A stretch of DNA of 22,881 bases from positions 1 to 22,881 of IMG/VR virus record IMGVR_UViG_3300021335_000097. One strand, given 5' to 3'. The notes under the pieces were generated by a model that saw nothing but the letters and a program-made list of their open reading frames with translations, was not told where the DNA came from and made no database searches. The DNA is from a virus. Both the position numbers and the translations under genes were made by a program. Below are positions 1 to 6,250 of this stretch, one piece after another. How positions within the stretch are numbered: position 1 is the first letter of the stretch; every line of letters starts with the position of its first letter.

Positions 1-228
1 CCTGATACAAAGAAGACTAATAAAAGGTCTACATCTCCTAAGCCTAAGTTAGATCCACTAAAGGGTTGGTCAGATTCAAGACGTAAAGCACTTGGTTCTG
101 ATAAGATTGGTAAGGACGCAGGTGATGGTATGGTCTGGATCGTAATGGGTAACTCAAATGGTCTTACCAGAGTTAAACCAAGTGATCCAAGAGTAGCAGA
201 ACAGAAGAGGTTAAAGAAATTCTTATGA
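1..228 (+). CDS. Hypothetical protein, C-terminal part (gene enters from upstream)
   Basis: Reading frame 1 is open from the first base to a TGA at 226-228, giving the last 75 residues of a protein whose start lies outside the window. The visible part is basic and polar, with a Lys/Ser/Pro-rich stretch (residues 4-20) followed by a more compact piece containing GDGMVWIVMGNSNGLTRV and a Lys-rich end. I do not recognise the family. The stop overlaps the start of the next gene as ATGA (225-228), which fits translational coupling in a phage operon. That overlap and the continuous open frame support it being real coding sequence. No function can be assigned. Confidence 0.6.
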   Translation, partial: PDTKKTNKRSTSPKPKLDPLKGWSDSRRKALGSDKIGKDAGDGMVWIVMGNSNGLTRVKPSDPRVAEQKRLKKFL

Positions 229-512
229 TGAGACTAGAAGGAGATAAAGTCCTTGGTCCTCGTGGAGATGTTCTTGCTCAAAAGATTCGTGGTACTTGGC
301 ACACTAAAGAAGCTAAAGTCCTAGAATTTATTAAAGAGCAAGAAGCTCCTGCGAAGAAAAAGGCACCCAAGAAAAAAGCTAAAGTAGAAGAAGAGTTGGT
401 AATGGAACGTGCTCGTGATGAGAACGGGCACTTCATTGCTGATGATCCTGAGACTGAAGTAAATGAGGCTTGGGTAGTTAAAACTATCAAGAAGGTAACT
501 AAGAAGAAATGA
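225..512 (+). CDS. Small Lys/Ala-rich phage protein, function unknown
   Basis: A 95-residue protein with three visible parts. The N-terminus (1-38) is compact and contains LEGDKVLGPRGDVLAQKIRG. A Lys/Ala/Pro linker (39-55) resembles basic DNA-binding tails. The C-terminal part contains RDENGHFIADDPETEVNEAW, a sequence style I associate with small proteins near the structural genes of marine phages, and the protein ends in Lys residues. The start could be ATG 225 or the adjacent ATG 228. ATG 225 overlaps the upstream stop as ATGA, and the gene's own TGA overlaps the next start the same way (509-512), so three genes are probably translationally coupled. The basic linker suggests nucleic-acid contact, but that is only inference. 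Confidence 0.7.
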   Translation: MMRLEGDKVLGPRGDVLAQKIRGTWHTKEAKVLEFIKEQEAPAKKKAPKKKAKVEEELVMERARDENGHFIADDPETEVNEAWVVKTIKKVTKKK

Positions 513-868
513 CTCAGTATAGCATCGGCAAGCCAGCACGTAGGAAGTCTGTCTATGGTCACAACACTACCACAGCAGTAGAAGACGTGTATGTTTGCCC
601 TGCTAACTGTACAGCAGAAGTTACGTATATTCTTGTAGCTAATGGTGGTGGTAGCACTAATGATGTCACTATCCAGTGGTACATAGCAGCAGATGCTTAT
701 ACTTCACACTTCCTAAACGATAAGAGTTTAGCTGGTGGTGGCTATCACGAGTTCTCTACTATTGACCTTGTGTTACAGCCAGGTGATAAGATTCAGGTAG
801 TCCCTAATGCAGCAGGACACATTGATAGCATTGTCACTGTAACTGAGACCTTTGTGCCTATCGGGTAG
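509..868 (+). CDS. Small beta-rich virion protein (decoration or tail accessory)
   Basis: A 119-residue protein made almost entirely of alternating hydrophobic strands and Gly/Ser/Asn turns, as expected for a single beta-sandwich. There is no signal peptide or membrane segment. It shares a pattern with the 110-residue protein at 18361-18693: a VYxxP strand start, a Thr-rich strand, a Gly-Gly turn, then a DxIxV strand followed by a V-rich last strand. The two look like distant paralogues or at least the same fold. Such small beta-sandwich proteins in phages commonly decorate capsids or sit on tail fibres. The start overlaps the previous stop by four bases. The family role is inferred from composition and context, not from a catalytic motif. 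Confidence 0.7.
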   Translation: MTQYSIGKPARRKSVYGHNTTTAVEDVYVCPANCTAEVTYILVANGGGSTNDVTIQWYIAADAYTSHFLNDKSLAGGGYHEFSTIDLVLQPGDKIQVVPNAAGHIDSIVTVTETFVPIG

Positions 869-873
869 CGGGG

Positions 874-902
874 TTGCATTTTTTATAGTAGTGTGTTATA
901 AC
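874..902 (+). promoter_or_regulatory. Putative sigma70-type promoter for the DUF1127 gene
   Basis: TTGCAT at 874-879 and TATAAC at 897-902 are separated by 17 bases, the ideal sigma70 spacing. The -10 box matches five of six consensus positions; the -35 box matches only its TTG. Predicted transcription start is near 909, which would give a leader of about 58 bases. The -10 octamer TATAACTA is repeated at 911-918 and appears again in the capsid promoter at 11762-11769. The weak -35 limits confidence. Confidence 0.5.
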
Positions 903-974
903 TAACAACATATAACTAATCTCCATAAGGTCATAAGACCTGACTTAACAATATGGAGATACTACTATGAAAAA
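879..974 (+). promoter_or_regulatory. Structured mRNA leader burying the ribosome binding site and start codon
   Basis: Complementary segments here can form a three-way junction. Helix P1 pairs 879-892 with 961-974: 14 pairs including one G-U, and it contains the AUG at 967. Hairpin P2 pairs 895-900 with 911-916. Helix P3 pairs 919-927 with 952-960: nine perfect pairs, with the Shine-Dalgarno GGAG (955-958) bound to CUCC (921-924). Hairpin P4, inside P3, pairs 928-932 with 937-941 around an AUAA loop. P1 and P3 abut at 960/961 and could stack. RNA from the local promoter would contain only P3 and P4, while read-through RNA could form all four. This suggests translational control of the DUF1127 gene. 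The pairing is seen directly; the regulatory role is inference. Confidence 0.6.
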
Positions 975-1125
975 ATTCTTTAAAAGATTAATTGAAGCAA
1001 GACAAGCCCAAGCAAATGCTCGTATTGCTGAGATGCACCTCTGGAGAATGTCAGACAGAGAACTTAACGATCTAGGTATTGGTCGTGCTGATATCAGAAG
1101 AATCGTGAGAGAAGGTAAAGTCTAA
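967..1125 (+). CDS. DUF1127 (YjiS-like) small protein
   Basis: A 52-residue basic protein. The N-terminal half is an Arg/Lys-rich amphipathic helix (KKFFKRLIEARQAQANAR). The C-terminal half carries the DUF1127 signature, LxRMSDRELNDLGIGRADI in style, at about residues 25-43. DUF1127 proteins are abundant in Alphaproteobacteria, usually 45-55 residues long, and at least one from Rhodobacter (CcaF1) has been described as an RNA-binding protein affecting RNA maturation and turnover. A phage copy could act on host or phage RNA metabolism; that is inference. GGAG at 955-958 lies eight bases before the ATG but is buried in a nine-pair helix. The gene has its own putative promoter and noncoding flanks, unlike its tightly coupled neighbours, so it looks like a moron gene acquired from a host. 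Confidence 0.88.
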   Translation: MKKFFKRLIEARQAQANARIAEMHLWRMSDRELNDLGIGRADIRRIVREGKV

Positions 1126-1146
1126 TAAGTCTTTGGGAGGAGGCGA

Positions 1147-1602
1147 ATGGACCCTGTTACTATTATTTCAGGTGCAACAGTCGCCTTCAATGCCCTCAAG
1201 AAAGGGTTTGCTGTAGGTAAAGATCTACAAGACATGGGTAGCCAACTAACTAAGTGGGCAGGTCACATGTCTGATCTAGGTCAGGCTGAGAAACAAGTTA
1301 AGAACCCACCGTGGTGGAAGTCTTTAAGTGGTTCAGTAGAGGCCGAAAGTTTGGAAGTTTTTGCTGCGAAGCGTAAAGCAGAGTCCATGCGTAAAGAACT
1401 CAAGGACTATATAAGTTTCACGATGGGGCCATCAGCCTGGGATGAGCTAGTAGCAATCGAGGCTAAGATTCGTAAGCAAAAGAAAGAACAAGAGTATCGT
1501 AAAGCAGAACTACAAGAAGCAATAATTACTTGGGCTGTAACAGGTGTTCTTTTATTAATAGGTTTTGGTGCTCTTGGGTTTGTATTATATCTGGTGACAT
1601 GA
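1147..1602 (+). CDS. Tail-anchored membrane protein, function unknown
   Basis: A 151-residue protein with a strong Shine-Dalgarno (GGGAGGAGG, 1134-1142). Residues 1-25 form a mildly hydrophobic helix, the middle (about 30-125) is charged and helical with a Lys/Glu coiled-coil-like stretch near 100-122, and residues 126-151 are one transmembrane segment at the extreme C-terminus. Its position just before the terminase genes is where many marine phages carry a similar protein; I recall the sequence style but know no assigned function. Tail anchoring with a coiled coil could suit a holin or spanin-like lysis role, but i-spanins normally have an N-terminal membrane segment, so this is weak. Its stop overlaps the next start as ATGA (1599-1602). 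Confidence 0.75.
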   Translation: MDPVTIISGATVAFNALKKGFAVGKDLQDMGSQLTKWAGHMSDLGQAEKQVKNPPWWKSLSGSVEAESLEVFAAKRKAESMRKELKDYISFTMGPSAWDELVAIEAKIRKQKKEQEYRKAELQEAIITWAVTGVLLLIGFGALGFVLYLVT

Positions 1603-1745
1603 TACAGAAAGTAGGTAATAAGTACTACGCATACAATAAAAATGGAAAGATACTTATTATAACAAGCTATAAAAGAATAGCAGAGAATATTGACAGGAAA
1701 GCTAATGGCAAGAAATCTAACAGAAAAGCAGCAAAAGTTTCTTGA
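1599..1745 (+). CDS. Very small basic protein, possibly real
   Basis: A 48-residue frame starting at ATG 1599 through an ATGA overlap with the membrane protein gene. The first half (MIQKVGNKYYAYNKNGKI) resembles small phage proteins with a KxxNKxYxYNKxGK beta-hairpin, followed by a basic helix. The C-terminal 13 codons (1705-1745) overlap the start of the small terminase gene in another frame. Base composition at 1621-1680 is 15/60 G+C, lower than most neighbours. The coupled start and fold-like pattern argue for translation; the short length and overlap argue against. The longer upstream extension of this frame (from 1530) lies wholly within the preceding gene and is unlikely. Confidence 0.45.
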   Translation: MIQKVGNKYYAYNKNGKILIITSYKRIAENIDRKANGKKSNRKAAKVS

Positions 1746-2067
1746 TGTCCTCTTTGAAGAGGCAAAAGGAGATCCTGTGGTTGCTAAAAAACTTGCAGGG
1801 TATGCTGACGCTGTGTCTTCAACAAGTATTGTTAATGCCTTGACAGACGAGATTGCAGAGCTTACAAAGAAGTTCATAGCACAATCGTCTACTAAGGCTG
1901 CTTATACTATGTTTTCTGTTATGGCAGATCCAACTGACCTAGGTGTAAAAGAAAAGATGTTAGCAGCTAAAGACATTCTAGATCGTGCAGGATTCACTAA
2001 AACAGATAAAGTAGAAGTAAAAGCTTCAGAGCCTTTATTTATTCTACCTGCGAAAGAAGATGAGTAA
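1705..2067 (+). CDS. Terminase small subunit
   Basis: A 120-residue protein that opens with MARNLTEKQQKFLDVLFEE, the N-terminal helix typical of terminase small subunits, followed by a helical region with an AGYAD turn as in the family's DNA-binding HTH. It ends with a segment (about 75-120) rich in charged residues, including DILDRAGFTKTDKVEV, a style common in these proteins. Small subunits form ring oligomers that bind the packaging start site and stimulate the large subunit. I chose ATG 1705 because AGGAA at 1695-1699 precedes it at good spacing; a TTG at 1690 would overlap that site. The gene overlaps the next by eight bases and lies just before the large terminase, which supports the call. 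Confidence 0.82.
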   Translation: MARNLTEKQQKFLDVLFEEAKGDPVVAKKLAGYADAVSSTSIVNALTDEIAELTKKFIAQSSTKAAYTMFSVMADPTDLGVKEKMLAAKDILDRAGFTKTDKVEVKASEPLFILPAKEDE

Positions 2068-2581
2068 AAGAGCTTCAACTGCTGAACACCCAACCAAAGT
2101 AGACTGGCAGATACCACTAAGAGGGGAAAACGGAGAGTGGTATCCTGTTATAAGAGTAGGAAGACACGTACCATTTGGTTACAAACAGGATGAAGAAGAC
2201 GAAATGCTTCTGATTCCTATCCCTGAAGAACTAGAACTTTTTGAAAAAGCAAAGTTGTTTCTAAAAGAATACAGTGTTAGACAAGTAGCTAAGTGGCTGT
2301 CTGAACAATCTGGAAGAAACATCTCACATGTAGGGTTATATAAACGTGTCAGAATGGAAGAAAAAAGGCGAAGAGCCTCCTCGAACTACCGCAGGTATGC
2401 CCAAAAGTATAAAGAAGCGGCAAGGAAGAGCCAGAAGATCGAAGAAGAAAGACTTGGTGGCAAGCGCACCAGAAACCTCGCCACAGACGAAGAGTACATC
2501 GAACTCAGAGATGGAGAGTGTTGCCCCTTCTGCGGTCAAACAAAAGGTAATATTCGAGCCAAACCCAGGTCCACAGACTAG
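2060..2581 (+). CDS. Helix-turn-helix (resolvase-like) protein adjacent to terminase
   Basis: A 173-residue protein. Residues 29-60 contain a VGRHVPFGY strand-turn and LIPIPEELELFEKA. Residues 70-98 form a HTH of the type found at the end of serine-recombinase-like proteins (YSVRQVAKWL, then NISHVGLYKRV). There is no recombinase catalytic domain, so it is probably a DNA-binding factor, perhaps helping terminase recognise DNA. The tail (about 100-145) is a basic helix, followed by CCPFCG, a single CxxC knuckle. The start overlaps the small terminase stop. From about residue 112 on the same DNA is also read as the large terminase N-terminus, so this C-terminus may be dual-coding. The recombinase-like HTH assignment is from family knowledge; the role is inferred. 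Confidence 0.75.
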   Translation: MSKRASTAEHPTKVDWQIPLRGENGEWYPVIRVGRHVPFGYKQDEEDEMLLIPIPEELELFEKAKLFLKEYSVRQVAKWLSEQSGRNISHVGLYKRVRMEEKRRRASSNYRRYAQKYKEAARKSQKIEEERLGGKRTRNLATDEEYIELRDGECCPFCGQTKGNIRAKPRSTD

Positions 2582-3932
2582 GTTCTTAGCAGCTACAGAA
2601 CAAGAGGTACTTTATGGTGGGGCAGCAGGAGGTGGAAAAAGCTATTCGTTGGTTGCAGACCCAGTTAGGTACTTTGCAAATCCACATGCACGAATGCTAC
2701 TTGTTCGTAGGTCTACAGAAGAGCTTAGAGAACTTATATCAGTAAGTAAGCAGCTTTATCCTCAGGCCATACCAGGCATCAAGTTCATGGAAAGAGATAA
2801 GACTTGGGTTGCTCCAAATGGTGCTACACTCTGGATGTCTTACCTTGACAGAGATGACGATGTTATGAGATACCAAGGCCAAGCCTTTAACTGGATTGGG
2901 TTTGACGAATTAACACAGTGGCCTACTCCTTATGCTTGGAACTACATGAGGTCACGTCTACGTGCTACAAAAGCTTCAGGACTGCCACTCTATATGAGGG
3001 CTACATCAAACCCAGGCGGTCCAGGGCATCAGTGGGTAAAGAAACACTTCATTGATCCCAACACACCTAACAAACCATTCTGGGCTACAGACGAAAATGG
3101 TGAAACCATCTGCTGGCCTAAGGGTCACAGTCGAGAGGGTGAGCCTCTATTTAAACGTAAGTTTATTCCTGCTACTCTCTTTGACAACCCTTACCTATCT
3201 GAGGATGGAATGTATGAAGCCAACCTTCTATCTCTGCCTGAACATCAGCGAAGACAGTTGCTTGAAGGTGACTGGGACATTAACGAAGGAGCAGCTTTCC
3301 CAGAGTTTAACAGACGCATCCATGTTGTTGAACCATTCGATATACCAAGTAACTGGGTTCGTTTCAGAGCTTGTGATTATGGGTATGGGTCTTATACTGG
3401 TGTAGTCTGGTTCGCAGTTGTTCCAGGATCTGAACAGCTAATAGTCTACAGAGAGCTATACGTATCTAAGGTAATTGCTACTGATTTGGCTGACATGATC
3501 CTGGACATTGAACAAGAGGAGAAGATCAGGTATGGAGTTCTTGACTCTTCTCTTTGGCATAATCGTGGTGATACTGGCCCTAGTCTTGCAGAACAGATGA
3601 TTGTTAAAGGCTGTCGATGGAGACCTGCAGATAGATCTAAAGGGTCTCGTGTAGCAGGTAAGAACGAAATACACAGACGTTTACAGATAGACGAGTTTAC
3701 AGAGGAACCAAGACTTGTTATATTTTCTAATTGCACTAGTCTTATATCTCAGCTTCCCTCTATTCCTCTAGACAAAAGAAACCCTGAGGATGTAGACACT
3801 AACTCAGAAGATCACTTATATGACGCTTTAAGGTATGGGGTTATGACAAGACCAAGAAGTAGTTTATTTGACTTCGATCCTGCAGCACAACGAACAGGAT
3901 TTCAAGCAACAGATCCCACCTTTGGATACTAA
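2397..3932 (+). CDS. Terminase large subunit (packaging ATPase and nuclease)
   Basis: This is the motor that pumps DNA into the procapsid and cuts concatemers. Counting from ATG 2397 (511 residues), Walker A is GGAAGGGKS at 74-82 and Walker B is WIGFDELT at 166-173. The C-terminal RNase H-like nuclease shows acidic residues at D327 (ACDYGYG), D383 (YGVLDSS) and D476 (HLYDALRYG). The frame opens earlier, so the start is uncertain: GTG 2346, ATG 2397 and ATG 2511 are all possible and none has a good Shine-Dalgarno. The ATPase domain begins near 2545, so even the 2511 start gives a complete enzyme. The first 30-60 residues are basic and disordered, and they overlap the HTH gene in another frame. 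Confidence 0.95.
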   Translation: MPKSIKKRQGRARRSKKKDLVASAPETSPQTKSTSNSEMESVAPSAVKQKVIFEPNPGPQTRFLAATEQEVLYGGAAGGGKSYSLVADPVRYFANPHARMLLVRRSTEELRELISVSKQLYPQAIPGIKFMERDKTWVAPNGATLWMSYLDRDDDVMRYQGQAFNWIGFDELTQWPTPYAWNYMRSRLRATKASGLPLYMRATSNPGGPGHQWVKKHFIDPNTPNKPFWATDENGETICWPKGHSREGEPLFKRKFIPATLFDNPYLSEDGMYEANLLSLPEHQRRQLLEGDWDINEGAAFPEFNRRIHVVEPFDIPSNWVRFRACDYGYGSYTGVVWFAVVPGSEQLIVYRELYVSKVIATDLADMILDIEQEEKIRYGVLDSSLWHNRGDTGPSLAEQMIVKGCRWRPADRSKGSRVAGKNEIHRRLQIDEFTEEPRLVIFSNCTSLISQLPSIPLDKRNPEDVDTNSEDHLYDALRYGVMTRPRSSLFDFDPAAQRTGFQATDPTFGY

Positions 3933-3941
3933 GGAAATACA

Positions 3942-6065
3942 ATGGAAGAAGATGACATCTTTGAATCAGAAGAACTTTATATGGATGACAATGAGTCTTC
4001 CTATGTAGAAGATATAAATGACGGAGATACAGTCTTTGATGAAAAAGTAGGAACGATTACTGGCTTTGTAGAGGAAAAGTTCTCTAAAGCTGAGAAGGCT
4101 CGTTACTCTGATGAACAAAGATGGATTAAAGCATATCAAAACTACAGAGGTGTGTACGGACCAGACGTTCAGTTTACTAGTACTGAGAAGTCTCGTGTTT
4201 TTGTTAAAGTCACCAAGACTAAAGTTCTAGCTGCTTACAGTCAGATCACAGATGTTTTATTTGGTAGCAACAAGTTTCCTATTTCTATTAACCCAACTAT
4301 TCTTCCTGATGGTGTTGAGGACACAGTTAACTTTGAAACAAACCCTGAGATTCAAAAGGCTGACGAAAAGACTCCCTTTACTTTAGAGGCTTTGCAACCT
4401 GGTGAGACTATCATTGATCTTAGAGAAAGATTAGCTGGTCTCTCAAATAAACTAGAACCAGTAGAAGATAAGCTTGAAGAAGGTCCAGGGACTACACCAA
4501 CAAAAGCTACTTTCCATCCTGCTATGGTTGCAGCTAAGAAGATGGAAAAGAAAATCCATGATCAATTAGAGGAATCAAATGCTCGTAAGCAATTACGTAT
4601 TGCAGCATTTGAGACTGCACTCTTTGGCACAGGCGTTATGAAAGGCCCATTTGCTTATGATAAAGAGTACCCTTCTTGGTCAGAGGATGGAGAGTACAGT
4701 CCCTTAATTAAGACTGTGCCTCAAACATCTAGTGTTAGTATCTGGAACTTTTATCCTGACCCTGATGCTAACAACATGGACGAAGCTGAGTACGTAATTG
4801 AAAGACATAAGATGTCTCGTTCTCAGATGAGATCATTAAAGAATAGACCTTTCTTTAGAGCTAACACTATTGATACTGCCATTGAGATGGGCGAGTCCTA
4901 CACCAAAGAGTGGTGGGAACAGGTCATGGAAGACGCAGACCAAGAAACTAAATCAGAAAGATTTAACGTTCTTGAGTTCTGGGGTTATGTAGATACTTCT
5001 ATTCTAGAAGAGCATGACGTAGATATTCCAAAAGAGTTGAAAGACAGAGATCAAGTTTCTGTAAACATATGGATTTGTAATGGTCAGGTTCTACGTCTTG
5101 TAATGAACCCATTCACTCCTGCAATCCTTCCATACTATGCTGTCCCATACGAAGTAAATCCTTACTCATTCTTTGGTATAGGTATTGCAGAGAATATGGA
5201 TGATACTCAGACTCTAATGAATGGGTTTATGCGCATGAGTGTAGATAATGCTGCACTTTCGGGTAGTTTGCTTATCGAAGTGGATGAAACAAATCTAGCT
5301 CCTGGTCAAGACCTATCCATTTACCCAGGCAAGGTCTTCCGTAGAATGGGGGGAGCACCAGGACAGGCCATCTTCGGCACCAAGTTCCCTAACGTATCTA
5401 ATGAGAACATGCAGATGTTCGACAAGGCAAGGGTACTGGCAGATGAATCAACTGGCTTCCCGTCTTTTGCGCATGGTCAGACTGGCATTTCGGGTGTGGG
5501 TCGGACTGCAAGTGGTATTAGTATGCTTATGTCTGCTGCTAATGGTAGCATTCGTACTGTTGTTAAGAATATTGATGACTACTTACTTGGTCCTCTAGGT
5601 AAAGCATTCTTTAACTTTAACATGCAGTTTGACTACGACTCAGAAATTAAAGGTGACCTAGAAGTTAAAGCTGAAGGTACTGAATCTCTAATGGCTAACG
5701 AAGTACGTAGCCAACGCCTAATGCAATTTCTTGGTGTTGTACAGAATCCAGTACTTGCACCCTTCGCAAAAATGGATTATATTATACGTGAGATTGCTAA
5801 GTCTATGGATCTTGATCCTGATAAACTTACTAACTCAATGTCAGATGCAGCAATTCAAGCTGAGATCCTAAAGAAGTTCCAAGCAGAAAACCCACCTCAA
5901 GTAGACCCTAACGCACCACAGCAGGGTGCACCTCAAGGACAGCCTCCTGCAGGTGTTCAAGTTCAGGACACACAAGGCTCTGGGGGTGGTCAGATGGGAA
6001 CGGGTACAGCACCTACCCCAGGTGAGCCAGGGTTCTCAGGTAACACAGGTGAAGGTCAAGGATGA
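3942..6065 (+). CDS. Portal protein (head-tail connector, podovirus type)
   Basis: A 707-residue protein directly after the large terminase, the normal portal position. The N-terminus (1-35) is acidic; a helical region follows with RWIKAYQNYRGVYG, then KVTKTKVLAAYSQITDVLFG, a pattern typical of large podovirus portals. The middle is mixed alpha/beta with a stem-like SVSIWNFYPDPDA segment. About residues 400-620 include the helical crown region, and the last 70 residues are Pro/Gln/Gly-rich and disordered. Length is near that of the P22 and N4 portals and longer than T7's. It would form a dodecameric ring at one capsid vertex that serves as the DNA channel and terminase dock. AAGGA lies just before the ATG at 3942. 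The stop overlaps the next start as ATGA. Confidence 0.9.
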   Translation: MEEDDIFESEELYMDDNESSYVEDINDGDTVFDEKVGTITGFVEEKFSKAEKARYSDEQRWIKAYQNYRGVYGPDVQFTSTEKSRVFVKVTKTKVLAAYSQITDVLFGSNKFPISINPTILPDGVEDTVNFETNPEIQKADEKTPFTLEALQPGETIIDLRERLAGLSNKLEPVEDKLEEGPGTTPTKATFHPAMVAAKKMEKKIHDQLEESNARKQLRIAAFETALFGTGVMKGPFAYDKEYPSWSEDGEYSPLIKTVPQTSSVSIWNFYPDPDANNMDEAEYVIERHKMSRSQMRSLKNRPFFRANTIDTAIEMGESYTKEWWEQVMEDADQETKSERFNVLEFWGYVDTSILEEHDVDIPKELKDRDQVSVNIWICNGQVLRLVMNPFTPAILPYYAVPYEVNPYSFFGIGIAENMDDTQTLMNGFMRMSVDNAALSGSLLIEVDETNLAPGQDLSIYPGKVFRRMGGAPGQAIFGTKFPNVSNENMQMFDKARVLADESTGFPSFAHGQTGISGVGRTASGISMLMSAANGSIRTVVKNIDDYLLGPLGKAFFNFNMQFDYDSEIKGDLEVKAEGTESLMANEVRSQRLMQFLGVVQNPVLAPFAKMDYIIREIAKSMDLDPDKLTNSMSDAAIQAEILKKFQAENPPQVDPNAPQQGAPQGQPPAGVQVQDTQGSGGGQMGTGTAPTPGEPGFSGNTGEGQG

Positions 6066-6250
6066 GCCTCAAACTACTCGTAAACAACAAAGACATCTGG
6101 GAATCATTCGTAGAAGAGATGGACACTAAGATTGAACGTGTTCATGTCCAGATGGAACAAGCTACAACACCAGAAGACTTCTATAGGTTGCAGGGACATG
6201 TAGCATGTCTTCGTAGATTAAAAAGACTTAGGGACGAAGTAAATGGCTAA
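6062..6250 (+). CDS. Small helical protein following the portal
   Basis: A 62-residue, all-helical protein: NNKDIWESFVEEMDTKIERV forms the first helix, and YRLQGHVACLRRLKRLRDEV the second. Proteins of this length and pattern commonly sit just after podovirus portal genes; I recall the pattern but know no proven role. The two amphipathic helices would make a hairpin or coiled-coil dimer. The start is coupled to the portal stop (ATGA at 6062-6065) and the end overlaps the start of the next gene by eight bases (6243-6250), which strongly supports real translation. There are no catalytic or membrane features. It could be a structural clamp or assembly factor, which is speculation. Confidence 0.8.
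   Translation: MSLKLLVNNKDIWESFVEEMDTKIERVHVQMEQATTPEDFYRLQGHVACLRRLKRLRDEVNG

Noticed and set aside
869-966. A tRNA or terminator in the DUF1127 leader
   Set aside because: The fold is junction-like but lacks tRNA arm lengths, T-loop and anticodon features, and the T-run comes before rather than after the stems.
1407-1877. A 156-codon minus-strand frame with hydrophobic stretches
   Set aside because: It crosses three well-supported plus-strand genes, and its hydrophobicity is the shadow of their AT-rich codons.
3052-3405. A 117-codon plus-strand frame inside the large terminase
   Set aside because: The terminase frame is conserved here up to its nuclease residues; the alternative product is Leu/Ser-rich with no sensible fold.
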